A stretch of DNA of 64,000 nt from Accumulibacter sp003538495. Lineage in GTDB: Bacteria; Pseudomonadota; Gammaproteobacteria; Burkholderiales; Rhodocyclaceae. The translations under genes were made by a program, and so were the position numbers. Every line of letters starts with the position of its first letter. Within the stretch, counting starts at the first letter, position 1. The notes below the pieces were generated by a model. The model was not told the DNA's origin and ran no database searches. It saw only the letters and a list, made by a program, of their open reading frames with translations. The stretch spans positions 72,450-136,449 of the forward strand of contig NZ_JAPUVQ010000148.1 of assembly GCF_029255145.1 (NCBI RefSeq). The letters run 5' to 3'. Of this stretch, positions 7,757-16,574 are shown piece after piece.

Positions 7757-8725
7757 GTGAAGTCAATCGATCTTGCCACCAATCGCCTGGTTCTCGACCC
7801 TGCCGCGGCCAGCGATCTGCGTACCACCCTCAGCCAGGACCGGCAAGGCGGGCTGAAACAGGCGGCGCAACAATTTGAGGGCATGCTGTTGCACCTGATG
7901 CTGAAAAGCATGCGCGACGCGACGGCCAGTACGGGCCTGCTGGACAGCGAGCAGAGCCGTTTGTTTACCGCCATCGGCGATCAGCAAATGGCCTTGAATC
8001 TCTCGCCGCAAATGCCGCTTGGTTTCGCCGGCCTGATCGAGCAGCAGCTGGGGCGATCGACCAAGGGCAACCGGGCCGACGAGGGGGCGGGTTCGTCGCT
8101 CGAAGCTGTGCAGCCGTCGCAGCGTTCGCAGGACGCGGTCACTGCCGCCGCACAGCTTGCCGGCGCCGGTTCACTGCGCGGCGTACCGGCTTCGGCCAGG
8201 GCCGGAGCGTTGCCCGGGGCCGCGGCCGTGGCCGGATCGGCAAGCGCCGTGCCCACCGGACCCCGTGAGTTTGTTGATCGCGTCTGGCCACATGCCGTCG
8301 AGGCCGCAGCGGCCACCGGCGTGCCCCCCCGTTTTCTGGTTGCCCATTCGGCCCTCGAGAGTGGGTGGGGGAAGCACGAGATCAAGGCCAGCGATGGCTC
8401 GCCGAGCTTCAACCTGTTTGGCGTCAAGGCGGGGCGTAGCTGGTCCGGACCAACCGTCGACGTGCAGACCAGTGAGTTCGTCGACGGCGTCGCGCAGCCG
8501 GAGCGGGCGAAGTTCCGGGTCTACGCGTCGTACGCCGAGGCCTTTCGCGACTATGCCAACCTGCTGCGCAGCAAACCGCGTTTTGCCGGGGTTATCGGTC
8601 AGCAGGATGGCGCACAGTTTGCGCGCTCCCTGCAGCAGGCGGGTTACGCGACCGACCCGATGTACGCCGAGAAGATCGCGCGCATCATCGGTGGCGCCAG
8701 CTTGCGGCAGGCCCTGGCCACTTAG
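7757..8725 (+). CDS. flgJ: FlgJ, rod cap and peptidoglycan hydrolase
   Basis: A 322-residue two-domain protein. Residues about 30-95 form the rod-binding domain (AAQQFEGMLLHLMLKSMRDA). An Ala/Gly/Ser-rich linker follows to about 165. Residues about 170-320 are a glucosaminidase/muramidase-type domain with ALESGWGKHEI, where Glu201 is the likely catalytic acid, and NLFGVKAG. The C-terminal enzyme opens the wall for the rod. This fused form is typical of beta- and gammaproteobacteria. GTG start at 7757. Confidence 0.94.
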   Translation: MKSIDLATNRLVLDPAAASDLRTTLSQDRQGGLKQAAQQFEGMLLHLMLKSMRDATASTGLLDSEQSRLFTAIGDQQMALNLSPQMPLGFAGLIEQQLGRSTKGNRADEGAGSSLEAVQPSQRSQDAVTAAAQLAGAGSLRGVPASARAGALPGAAAVAGSASAVPTGPREFVDRVWPHAVEAAAATGVPPRFLVAHSALESGWGKHEIKASDGSPSFNLFGVKAGRSWSGPTVDVQTSEFVDGVAQPERAKFRVYASYAEAFRDYANLLRSKPRFAGVIGQQDGAQFARSLQQAGYATDPMYAEKIARIIGGASLRQALAT

Positions 8726-8753
8726 TGGCGAGACGACGATTCGGCATTACGCC

Positions 8754-8780
8754 TTAATATTTGGGCCAAGCCGCCGTTTA
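8754..8780 (+). promoter_or_regulatory. sigma-28-like promoter before flgK
   Basis: TTAATATT, 11 bp, GCCGTTTA on the plus strand matches the sigma-28 pattern (TAAAGTTT-N11-GCCGATAA) at about 11 of 16 positions with exact spacing. It lies in the 83 bp flgJ-flgK gap and ends 28 bp before the flgK ATG. A late promoter here fits FlgK and FlgL being needed only after hook completion. Confidence 0.55.
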
Positions 8781-8808
8781 CAGAGTAATCGAACAGGAAA
8801 CTTCGGCC

Positions 8809-10854
8809 ATGGGCACAGGGATCATCGGTACCAGTGTCAGCGGTTTGCAGGCCGCTCAGCTCGGATTGCAGACCAGTGGACACAATATAGCGAACGTCAA
8901 CACGGTCGGGTTTACGCGGCAGCGCAGCGTTCAGGCGACCAATCCGCCGTTGTTGACCGGTGCCGGCTTTGTTGGCCAGGGCACGCACGTGGCGACCATC
9001 CAAAGGATGTACAGCCGCTTTCTGACCGACCAGGTCGATCGTACGCAGAGCACTGCCAGCGAACTGGACAGCTACTACGCGCAAATCAACCAGATCAACA
9101 ACATGCTGGCCGATCCGAGCACCGGGCTGTCGCCGGCGCTGCAGGATTTCTTCGCCAAAGTTCAGGATGTCGCGACCGATCCTTCGCAGCTTTCGAGCCG
9201 CCAGGCGATGATTTCCTCGGCGCAGTCGCTCAGCGCGCGCTATCGCTCGCTCGGCGATCAGCTCGCCGAGATGTACGGCGGCGTCAATGCGGAAATAAAG
9301 GCCACGGTCAGCGGTATCAATGCCTACGCCGAACAGATCGCCTCGCTGAACCAGCAGATTGGTGTCGCCGAGGCTTCCACCGGCCAGCCGGCCAACGATC
9401 TTCTGGACACTCGCGACCAGCTGGTGGCGGCTTTGAACACGCTGACCAAGACCAGAACGACCAAAAATGGCGACGGCAGCTATAACCTGTTCATCGGTAG
9501 CGGCCAGCAATTGGTGGTCGGCCCGCAGGCGATCGAACTGACGACGACGCCGTCGTCCGCCGATCCTTCCCGCCTGACAGTAGGCCTGAGAACCGCGGCA
9601 GGTGTCCAGGAGATGCCCGAGGCTTTGCTCACCGGCGGCAGTCTCGGCGGCTTGCTGCAGTTTCGCCGCGAGTCGCTCGATCAGGCCAGCAATGATCTGG
9701 GTCGTAACGCTGCCTCGCTGGCGCTGAACTACAACGCGCAAAGCGCGCTCGGTCAGGATCTTCTTGGCCAGTCGCTGCTTTCGTCGCCACCAACGAGTTT
9801 TGCGCCAGAACTGTTCTCGGTTCAGGCCCCGGCGGTAATTGCCAACACCAACAACCCGCCGGGCAGTCCGGTGGTTAGCGCTGCTTTTGTTGAGCCGCCG
9901 CCGTTCAATGGCAACTACTACACCGACCTCGGCAGCAGTGACTATCAACTCGTCTCGGACGGGAGCAGCGTCACCCTCAAGCGCCTGTCCGACGGCAAGC
10001 AGTGGGCAGGGCCGGGGGTAGACGTTGCCGTGATCAATGCGCAACTGGCCAATGACCCGCAGGGGTTCTCGCTTGCTGCCGGCCCGCTGGTGGCGGGTTC
10101 GAGCTATCGCATCCAGCCGACGCGCAACGCCGCCAGCAACATTTCAGTGAATTCCACGGTGCTCGCCGACCCGCGCCTGATTACGGCCGCCGGGCCAATC
10201 GCTACCTCGGTGGGGAGCGCCAATAGCGGCGCCGCAAAGGTGTCAGCGGGTAGCGCCGGACCGGGCTATCCGGCAGCCTTGGCGACGATGCCCATCAGCC
10301 TGGTGTATCAGGCCGGAGAACTGCGCAACTTTCCGGTCGGCTCACAGGTTTCGATCGACGGTGGTGTGCCGGTGCTGATTGGCGCGCCCACCGATGGCGT
10401 GGCCTATAAGAGTGGCGCGACGGTGACCCTGGTCGGCTCGGTGGTCAGTAGTCCGCCCACCGGCTTCAGCGTCGCGATCACCGGCTTGCCGAACAACGGC
10501 GATACGTTTTTGATTCTTCCAAACGTCGGGGCCACCGGCGATGGGCGTAACGCGCTGGCGCTGGCCCAGCTTCAGACGCAGGCGACGATGTCGGGCAAGG
10601 CCGAAACGTTCCAGCAGGCGTACGCGCAGCTGGTCAGCACGACCGGCAGCCGGACCCACCAGGTACAGGTTTCCGCCGACGCGCAAACGGCGCTGCTGGA
10701 ACAGGCGCGCGCCAGCCGGGACTCCCTCTCCGGGGTCAATCTCGATGAAGAGGCGGCCAACCTGATCCGCTACCAGCAGGCCTATCAAGCCTCGGCCAAA
10801 GCTCTGGAGATCGGCACCAGTCTGTTCGACACCATCCTCGCATTAGGGCGCTAG
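8809..10854 (+). CDS. flgK: FlgK, hook-filament junction protein 1
   Basis: A 681-residue axial protein. The N-terminus (GTSVSGLQAAQLGLQTSGHN, then IANVNTVGFTRQRSVQATNP) and the C-terminus (GVNLDEEAANLIRYQQAYQA) are the conserved HAP1 ends. The ATG at 8809 is chosen because the conserved N-terminus begins there; the frame is open further upstream without similarity. It is about 130 residues longer than enteric FlgK (547), and the extra length lies in the exposed middle (about residues 330-600), rich in Asn/Pro/Gly/Ser. FlgK joins the hook to the filament and is carried by FlgN. Confidence 0.95.
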   Translation: MGTGIIGTSVSGLQAAQLGLQTSGHNIANVNTVGFTRQRSVQATNPPLLTGAGFVGQGTHVATIQRMYSRFLTDQVDRTQSTASELDSYYAQINQINNMLADPSTGLSPALQDFFAKVQDVATDPSQLSSRQAMISSAQSLSARYRSLGDQLAEMYGGVNAEIKATVSGINAYAEQIASLNQQIGVAEASTGQPANDLLDTRDQLVAALNTLTKTRTTKNGDGSYNLFIGSGQQLVVGPQAIELTTTPSSADPSRLTVGLRTAAGVQEMPEALLTGGSLGGLLQFRRESLDQASNDLGRNAASLALNYNAQSALGQDLLGQSLLSSPPTSFAPELFSVQAPAVIANTNNPPGSPVVSAAFVEPPPFNGNYYTDLGSSDYQLVSDGSSVTLKRLSDGKQWAGPGVDVAVINAQLANDPQGFSLAAGPLVAGSSYRIQPTRNAASNISVNSTVLADPRLITAAGPIATSVGSANSGAAKVSAGSAGPGYPAALATMPISLVYQAGELRNFPVGSQVSIDGGVPVLIGAPTDGVAYKSGATVTLVGSVVSSPPTGFSVAITGLPNNGDTFLILPNVGATGDGRNALALAQLQTQATMSGKAETFQQAYAQLVSTTGSRTHQVQVSADAQTALLEQARASRDSLSGVNLDEEAANLIRYQQAYQASAKALEIGTSLFDTILALGR

Positions 10855-10867
10855 CCAGGAGACTCAG

Positions 10868-12202
10868 ATGCGTATCAGTACCAGTCAAATCTACGATTCT
10901 GCAATGCGGGGCATGGAGCGTAACCAGAGTCAGCTGGTGAAGTCGCAGAATCAGATGGCCAGCGGCCGTCGGATGCTGACCCCGGCGGACGATCCGGTGG
11001 CCTCTGCCAGAGCCCTGCTGGTCACCCAGGCCCAGGACGCGAATTCGCAGTACGCGCGCAATCAGAACAACGCCAGTGACCGGCTTGGCCTGGTTGATAG
11101 TCAGCTGAGCGCTTTGAGCGATGTCCTGCAGGGCGTCCGCAGCCGGGTCGTCCAGGCCGGTAATACTGTACTCGGGGACAGTGATCGGCAGGCGATTGCC
11201 AGCGAGCTCGAGGCACGCCTTGACCAGATGCTGGGGATTGCCAATAGCCGAGGCGCCGACGGGAATTACCTTTTTTCGGGCTACCAGAGCGGGACGACGC
11301 CTTTCGCGCGGAGCGCTGCGGCCGCACCGGGGGAGCCGTCGTCGTTGGCCTACTTCGGTGACGATGGCCAGCACCTGCTGCAGGTGACGTCGTCTCAGCG
11401 GATGGCCAGCAACGTCGCCGGCAGCGACCTGTTCATGAACATCCGGGAGGGAAACGGCAGTTTCTCGACCGCCGCCGGCGGTAGTGGCAGCGGCTTCGCC
11501 AACCAGGGAAGCGGGATTGTCGAAGCCGGTTCGGTGGTCGATAACCAGAAGTGGCAGAATGCGCTGAACACGGCCTTCCCCTGGCAGGGGAGCAGCAATC
11601 ACAGTCTGCAGATCGTTTTTTCATCTGCGGCCGGGAGCAGCAGTTACCAGTTGTTCGATGCCTCTACGCCGGCCGCGCCGAGTGCGCCGTTGCCACCGAA
11701 GGCCGTCGGTGAGCTGGTGCCATTCGTGCCCGGGCAGGCGATTCCGCTGGTCACCACGGTGCCGGCGATCGACTTTGGTGCGCAAGTGGTGATCAGCGGG
11801 CAGCCGGCCGCGGGTGACACGTTCACGATCAAGCCGAGCGTCAACAAGAGCGCGTTTCAGACCATCGACGAACTGATCGGCCTGCTGCGTTCACCGCTGG
11901 CTTCGGGCGCGGCCAGGACCGAGTTCTCCGGACGGTTGTCGGCGCACTTGACCAACCTCGACCAGGTGCTGCTCAACGTCAGTCGCGTTCAATCGACGGT
12001 CGGCGCGCACCTGCAGGAGCTGGACAGCCTGAGCAACAACTCCGCGGCGCTCGATGTCCAGTACCAGCAGACCTTGTCGGATCTTCAGGATCTCGATTAT
12101 GCGAAAGCCATTTCCGACTTCACCAGGCAGCAGCTCGGTCTCGAAGCGGCGCAGAAGTCTTTTGTCACGATCAGCGGCCTGAGTCTCTTCAACTACCTTT
12201 GA
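10868..12202 (+). CDS. flgL: FlgL, hook-filament junction protein 3
   Basis: A 444-residue axial protein with a flagellin-like N-terminus (SQIYDSAMRGMERNQSQLVK, then MASGRRMLTPADDPVASARA) and C-terminal helix (LDYAKAISDFTRQQLGLEAA). It exceeds enteric FlgL (317) by about 130 residues, again in the surface-exposed middle (about residues 170-330). It completes the junction between FlgK and flagellin. A CAGGAGA site lies in the 13 bp gap after flgK, so the two genes are cotranscribed. Confidence 0.94.
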   Translation: MRISTSQIYDSAMRGMERNQSQLVKSQNQMASGRRMLTPADDPVASARALLVTQAQDANSQYARNQNNASDRLGLVDSQLSALSDVLQGVRSRVVQAGNTVLGDSDRQAIASELEARLDQMLGIANSRGADGNYLFSGYQSGTTPFARSAAAAPGEPSSLAYFGDDGQHLLQVTSSQRMASNVAGSDLFMNIREGNGSFSTAAGGSGSGFANQGSGIVEAGSVVDNQKWQNALNTAFPWQGSSNHSLQIVFSSAAGSSSYQLFDASTPAAPSAPLPPKAVGELVPFVPGQAIPLVTTVPAIDFGAQVVISGQPAAGDTFTIKPSVNKSAFQTIDELIGLLRSPLASGAARTEFSGRLSAHLTNLDQVLLNVSRVQSTVGAHLQELDSLSNNSAALDVQYQQTLSDLQDLDYAKAISDFTRQQLGLEAAQKSFVTISGLSLFNYL

Positions 12203-12211
12203 CTGGCGAAG

Positions 12212-12769
12212 ATGGTTACGTTGGCAATGATCGCGACGCGCGGCGTCGGCGCCTGCGCACTGATCGCGCTGCTGGCGGCGTGTGCCACGGGCAGCCGGGA
12301 CGAGCGGCAGCACGCCGATGCCGGCGGCCCCGCGTACAGGTACGGGCAGCCGCCTGATCCGACGCTCACCGTCGAGCCGGTCAAGGGTATCGCCCTCGCC
12401 GGAGCGGTCGGCTACGCGGCCGACCACTACACCGGTCCGGCCGCCAATCTCGGTCTGGCCGCTGCCGCGGCAGTCGCCGCCTATGTCATCTACGACCCGC
12501 TGGCGCCCAACTGGACCATTGAGGAAAGGGTCGTCGCCACGGACACCTACCTGCTTTCGATGCGTGCCAAGAGCTTCCGCGTTGGCGGCGACGGCGAATC
12601 GGGCTTGATTCTCAAGCGGCGGGCACTGCAGTTGCAGCGTCAGCTGGGTTTTCTTGGCTACCGGATTCTCGATTACTCGGAGGGGATCGAATCGAGTACG
12701 CCATTTACCCATCGGTTTGCGGAAGGCATGTTTCGGCTGGTCCGCGCGGACCCTGACGGGCAACCTTAA
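12212..12769 (+). CDS. predicted lipoprotein of unknown function at the end of the flg operon
   Basis: A 185-residue protein with an N-terminal signal ending in LLAAC (lipidated Cys at residue 24), so probably membrane anchored. Residues about 60-95 contain a Gly/Ala-rich hydrophobic stretch (GLAAAAAVAAYVIYDPLAPN) that could insert in a membrane. The C-terminal half (TDTYLLSMRAKSFRVGGDGE) is a mixed alpha/beta region I do not recognise. ATG codons at 12212 and 12227 are both possible. It follows flgL by 9 bp on the same strand, so it is probably co-expressed with late flagellar genes; a role in the basal body or outer membrane is a guess. Its stop overlaps the fliR stop on the other strand. 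Confidence 0.75.
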   Translation: MVTLAMIATRGVGACALIALLAACATGSRDERQHADAGGPAYRYGQPPDPTLTVEPVKGIALAGAVGYAADHYTGPAANLGLAAAAAVAAYVIYDPLAPNWTIEERVVATDTYLLSMRAKSFRVGGDGESGLILKRRALQLQRQLGFLGYRILDYSEGIESSTPFTHRFAEGMFRLVRADPDGQP

Positions 12770-13551
12770 GGCCGCGCTGGCGAGAAGTTTCCGAGCATCG
12801 ACTCGAGGCCGTATTCGAACAGTTGCTGCAGGGGTACGCTCAGGTACGGCAGGGCAACCATCAAGGCGACGAAGCCCAGGGTGATGGTCAGCGGAAAGCC
12901 GATCACGATCAGGTTGAGTTGCGGCGCGGCACGGCTCAGGATGGCCAGGGCCAGGTTGGTGACCAGCAGCGCGACCAGGATTGGCAGCGCCAGCAGCAAG
13001 CCGGAGGAGAAAATGATCGCCGCCGCACTACTCAGGTTCCACCAACTCCCGGATGCCAGCTGCGTGCCGCCGACGGGCAAGGCGGTGAAGCTGTGGGTCA
13101 GGGTGGCGATCAGCATCAGGTGGCCGTTGATGGCCATGAATGCCAGCAGCGCCACGAGTCCGACGAACTCGGAAATAACTGGCGTCTGGCCGGCGCTCTG
13201 CGGATCGTACGAGGTGGCAAAACCAAGACCCATCTGCAGGCCGATCATGGTCCCCGCCATGTCAGCCGCGCTGAACACCAGCCGTACCGCGAAACCCATG
13301 GCGAATCCGATGGTCAGTTGCTGGGCCAGGAGCAGCAGGCCCGCTGCCGACGCCGGGTCGATCGCCGGCATCGCTGGCAGGATCGGTGAAATGGCGAGGG
13401 TGATCGCCAGTCCGAGGATCAGCCGGACGCGTACCGGAAGAGCCGGATTGCTGAACGGCGGCGCGCTGACCAGAACCGCCAGAACCCGAGCCAGCGGGAA
13501 GAAAAACGCCACCACCCAGGCATTGATCTCCGCCGCCGTCAGGCTGATCAT
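12766..13551 (-). CDS. fliR: FliR, flagellar type III export gate protein
   Basis: A 261-residue polytopic membrane protein. Its N-terminus (FFFPLARVLAVLVSAPPFSN) and ISEFVGLVALLAFMAINGHL are hallmarks of FliR. With FliP and FliQ it forms the export gate core inside the MS ring. Last gene of the long leftward operon and 15 bp downstream of fliQ. Its TAA stop shares the palindrome TTAA with the TAA of the convergent lipoprotein gene, a 4 bp tail-to-tail overlap. Confidence 0.95.
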   Translation of the reverse strand: MISLTAAEINAWVVAFFFPLARVLAVLVSAPPFSNPALPVRVRLILGLAITLAISPILPAMPAIDPASAAGLLLLAQQLTIGFAMGFAVRLVFSAADMAGTMIGLQMGLGFATSYDPQSAGQTPVISEFVGLVALLAFMAINGHLMLIATLTHSFTALPVGGTQLASGSWWNLSSAAAIIFSSGLLLALPILVALLVTNLALAILSRAAPQLNLIVIGFPLTITLGFVALMVALPYLSVPLQQLFEYGLESMLGNFSPARP

Positions 13552-13566
13552 CGCTCGTTCGTTCGC

Positions 13567-13836
13567 TTAGCCAACCAGCAGCGGGATGCTTTCAAACAGT
13601 CGCCTGACGTATTCGACCATCATCTCGAGCATCCACGGGCCGGCCAGCAGAAGGGTCAGGAATACGCCCACCAGCTTGGGAATGAAGGACAGGGTCTGCT
13701 CGTTGATCTGGGTCGCAGCCTGAAAGATGCTGACGACCAGACCGATCAGCAGCGCCGCCAGCAGCAGGGGCCCGGACAGCAGCAAGGTCATCTCGACCGC
13801 TTGCCGCCCGACATCCATGACCAGTTCGGGCGTCAT
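13567..13836 (-). CDS. fliQ: FliQ, flagellar export gate protein
   Basis: An 89-residue protein with two membrane helices (around residues 17-38 and 52-73) and the FliQ signature IFQAATQINEQTLSFIPKLV. Length is the family norm. The ATG overlaps the fliP stop in ATGA, indicating coupled translation of two gate subunits. Confidence 0.96.
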   Translation of the reverse strand: MTPELVMDVGRQAVEMTLLLSGPLLLAALLIGLVVSIFQAATQINEQTLSFIPKLVGVFLTLLLAGPWMLEMMVEYVRRLFESIPLLVG

Positions 13837-14585
13837 GCGCCAAAGCTCGCCACCAGGGAGCCGAGGATCAGATGCCAGCCATCGACCAGCACGAACAGCA
13901 TCAGCTTGAAGGGCAGGGCAATCATCACCGGCGACATCATCATCATGCCCATCGACATCAGGACGCTGGCGACGACCATGTCGACGATCAGGAAGGGGAT
14001 GAAGATGATGAAGCCGATCTGAAAGCCCGTCTTCAACTCGCTGGTCACGAAAGCGGGGATCAGCAGACGCATCGGAATGTCGTCGGCGGACGCGAAGCGG
14101 GGCGCGTTGGCCATCCGCGCGAAGAGGGCGATATCGGATTCGCGGGTTTGCTTGAGCATGAACTTGCGCAGCGGCACGGCGCCGCGCTCGATCGCCTGAA
14201 GGTAGGTAATCCTGTTTTCCGACAGGGGCAGATAGGCCTCGCTGTAGATGCTGTCGAGCACCGGCGACATGATGAAGAAGGTCAGGAACAGCGACAGGCC
14301 GACCAGTACCTGGGTGGGCGGCGAGGTCTGCGTTCCCAGCGCGTGTCGCAGCAGCGAAAGGACGATGATGATGCGCGTGAAGCTGGTCATCATCAGCAGC
14401 GCTGCCGGGATGAAGGTCAGCGCCGTCAGCGTCAGCAGCGTCTGAATCGATAGCGTGTAGGTCTGACTGCCGCCCGCGCCGGGGGTGCTGGTCAGCGCCG
14501 GCAAGCCGCCAGCCTGCGCCCAGGCCGCAAGGGGAGCGAGCAAGGCGAGTACGAGCAGGCAGCGGGCGAGCCTAACTGCCTTCAT
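13833..14585 (-). CDS. fliP: FliP, flagellar export gate protein
   Basis: A 250-residue protein with a cleavable signal peptide (ARCLLVLALLAPLAAWAQA), as is usual for FliP, then four membrane segments. Signature stretches are MMTSFTRIIIVLSLLRHALG and ESDIALFARMANAP, ending in MIALPFKLMLFVLVDGWHL. The ATG at 14585 is preferred over a TTG at 14600 because GGAAGA stands just before it. The start lies inside the end of fliO (14 bp overlap). Confidence 0.96.
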   Translation of the reverse strand: MKAVRLARCLLVLALLAPLAAWAQAGGLPALTSTPGAGGSQTYTLSIQTLLTLTALTFIPAALLMMTSFTRIIIVLSLLRHALGTQTSPPTQVLVGLSLFLTFFIMSPVLDSIYSEAYLPLSENRITYLQAIERGAVPLRKFMLKQTRESDIALFARMANAPRFASADDIPMRLLIPAFVTSELKTGFQIGFIIFIPFLIVDMVVASVLMSMGMMMMSPVMIALPFKLMLFVLVDGWHLILGSLVASFGA

Positions 14586-15024
14586 TCTTCCGCTCGGCAA
14601 TCTGTTTCAGCCACTGGGCGAAAGTCCGCTCGCTGTCGCCGGTTCGTGGCAGATCGCCCTTCGGCAGCGTGTGCAGGGTCCGGATCTGACCCGGAACCAG
14701 GCCGACGACGATCCAGGTATCCTCGATCTCGACGAGAACGATGCGTTCCCTGGTGCCGATCATCAAACCGCCGACGACGCGCAGCGGGCCGCTGCTGCCG
14801 AAGCCACGGCCACCATTGAGTCTGCGCAGAAAGTACGCGGCAAGAAACAGGATTGCGACCACCAGCGCCAGCGCGAGAACCGTTTGCAGCATTGCCGCCG
14901 CCGACACGCCGGGCGTTTCGATGACTGCGGCCTGCGCTGCGGCGCTGCTCGAAAATAGGGCGCACAGTAGACTGCACGAGCTACGTGCAGGACCGGAACC
15001 GATGGATTTGAGGTGTCGACGCAA
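14572..15024 (-). CDS. fliO: FliO, flagellar export gate assembly protein
   Basis: A 150-residue protein with an N-terminal signal-like region, one strong transmembrane helix (LALALVVAILFLAAYFLRRL, about residues 48-68) and a cytoplasmic SH3-like part (GLMIGTRERIVLVEIEDTWI, then VVGLVPGQIRTLHTLP). FliO helps FliP oligomerise. FliO is poorly conserved, so the call leans on the fliN-fliO-fliP order. A 112 bp gap separates it from fliN, the largest inside this operon. Confidence 0.88.
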   Translation of the reverse strand: MRRHLKSIGSGPARSSCSLLCALFSSSAAAQAAVIETPGVSAAAMLQTVLALALVVAILFLAAYFLRRLNGGRGFGSSGPLRVVGGLMIGTRERIVLVEIEDTWIVVGLVPGQIRTLHTLPKGDLPRTGDSERTFAQWLKQIAERKNEGS

Positions 15025-15136
15025 GAGAATGGGCCAGCTCTGTGGGCTGGTCGCTATCTTAAAGCAAGCGCGAGGAAGATCAAACGTCCGAGCGGGTCGA
15101 ACGGGCCGTGGGCGGATTCCTGGACGGCAGGGCAGC

Positions 15137-15571
15137 TCAATGGCCGATCTTGCGAGCCCGCTCGGAGGGGGTAATGATATCGGTCAGACGAATCCCGAAC
15201 TTGTCGTTGACCACCACCACCTCGCCCTGGGCGATCAGCGTGCCATTGACAAACACGCTCATCGGTTCGCCAGCCATCGCGTCGAGTTCAACGACCGAGC
15301 CATGGGCCAGTTGCAGGAGATTCTTGATGGTGATCTTGGTGCGGCCGAGTTCGACGGCGATCTGGACCGGGATATCCAGGATCATGTCCAACTCGTTGAT
15401 CAGCGATGACTTGTTGCCGGGGTCGTCGAAACTCGGGAAGATGTTCGCAGCCTGGGCGCCGGCCGCGGGTGTCGCTTCGGCCATCGCCTGTTCGGCCATT
15501 GCCGCAGCCCAGTCGTCATCGGCGCTGCTGTCGCCAGCGGCGGTCGCGAAATCGTCTTCGTCTTTATCCAT
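15137..15571 (-). CDS. fliN: FliN, C-ring switch protein
   Basis: A 144-residue protein: an acidic, Ala-rich N-terminal half (MDKDEDDFATAAGDSSADDD), then the SpoA/FliN domain LDIPVQIAVELGRTKITIKN, followed by GEVVVVNDKFGIRLTDIITP. It forms the base of the C ring with FliM and docks FliH. The ATG at 15571 has GGAGAA upstream; the frame stays open further but without FliN similarity. It overlaps the fliM stop by 8 bp. Confidence 0.95.
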   Translation of the reverse strand: MDKDEDDFATAAGDSSADDDWAAAMAEQAMAEATPAAGAQAANIFPSFDDPGNKSSLINELDMILDIPVQIAVELGRTKITIKNLLQLAHGSVVELDAMAGEPMSVFVNGTLIAQGEVVVVNDKFGIRLTDIITPSERARKIGH

Positions 15572-16568
15572 TGCGTTCTCCGGCAGGGGCTTCCTCGTTG
15601 TCGGCCGCCATGAAGCGGTCGACCTTGAGTGCGTATTGCCCATCCTGCTGTCCGTAGCGGCATTCCATCACCGGTACATCGTCGACCATGGCGATAATTT
15701 TTTCGGGGATGTCGAGCGGAATGACATCGCCGACTTTCATCTTCAGGATCTGGCGAAGCGTGACGCTGGTGGTCGCCAGCTTGGCGGTGATCTCCACCTC
15801 GGCGTTCTTCAGTTGTTTGCGTAGCATGATGATCCAGCGTCGGTCGGTTGACAGTTGATCACTCTGCATGGCGCTGTACAGGAGGTCACGGATCGGTTCG
15901 ATCATCGAGTACGGGAAACAGATGTGCATGTCGGCACTCGAGCCGCCGAATTCCAGTGAAAAAGTCGTCGAGATGACAATTTCGGACGGCGTCGCGATGT
16001 TCGCGAATTGCGAATTCATCTCCGACCGGATGTACTCGAACGTCATCTCATATACCGGCTTCCAGGAGCGCGAGTATTCGGTAAACACGACCGCCAGCAG
16101 GCCCTGGATGATCCTTTGCTCGGTCGCCGTGAAGTCCCGGCCTTCGACGCGGGTGTGAAAGCGACCATCGCCACCGAACATGTTGTCGACCACCAGAAAA
16201 ACCAGGCTGGGGTCGAAGACGAACAAGGCGGTGCCGCGCAGCGACTTGGCCGAGACCAGATTGAGGTTGGTCGGCACCACCAGGTTGCGGGTGAACTCGC
16301 TGTACTTCTGGACTCGTATGGCGCCCACCGAGATCTCGGTGGCGCGATGCATGTAGTTGAAGAGGCCGATACGCAGGTAACGAGCAAAGCGCTCATTGAC
16401 CAGCTCGAGGGTGGGCATGCGCCCGCGGACGATTCGCTCTTGCGTTCCGAGGTTGTAAGGACGCGCTCCGCCAGCAGTCTCCTCAACCGGCTCCGGTTCG
16501 TCGGCCTCGCCACTAACGCCCTTGAGCAGGGCGTCGACTTCATCCTGCGAGAGAAAATCGGCGCTCAT
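15564..16568 (-). CDS. fliM: FliM, C-ring switch protein
   Basis: A 334-residue protein of normal length. The N-terminal motif LSQDEVDALLKG is the CheY-P binding segment, so rotation is expected to be chemotactically switched. The middle is CheC-like (FNYMHRATEISVGAIRVQKY) and the C-terminus is a SpoA domain (VGDVIPLDIPEKIIAMVDDV). It connects FliG to FliN in the C ring. Confidence 0.96.
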   Translation of the reverse strand: MSADFLSQDEVDALLKGVSGEADEPEPVEETAGGARPYNLGTQERIVRGRMPTLELVNERFARYLRIGLFNYMHRATEISVGAIRVQKYSEFTRNLVVPTNLNLVSAKSLRGTALFVFDPSLVFLVVDNMFGGDGRFHTRVEGRDFTATEQRIIQGLLAVVFTEYSRSWKPVYEMTFEYIRSEMNSQFANIATPSEIVISTTFSLEFGGSSADMHICFPYSMIEPIRDLLYSAMQSDQLSTDRRWIIMLRKQLKNAEVEITAKLATTSVTLRQILKMKVGDVIPLDIPEKIIAMVDDVPVMECRYGQQDGQYALKVDRFMAADNEEAPAGERNG

Positions 16569-16574
16569 GGTCGT

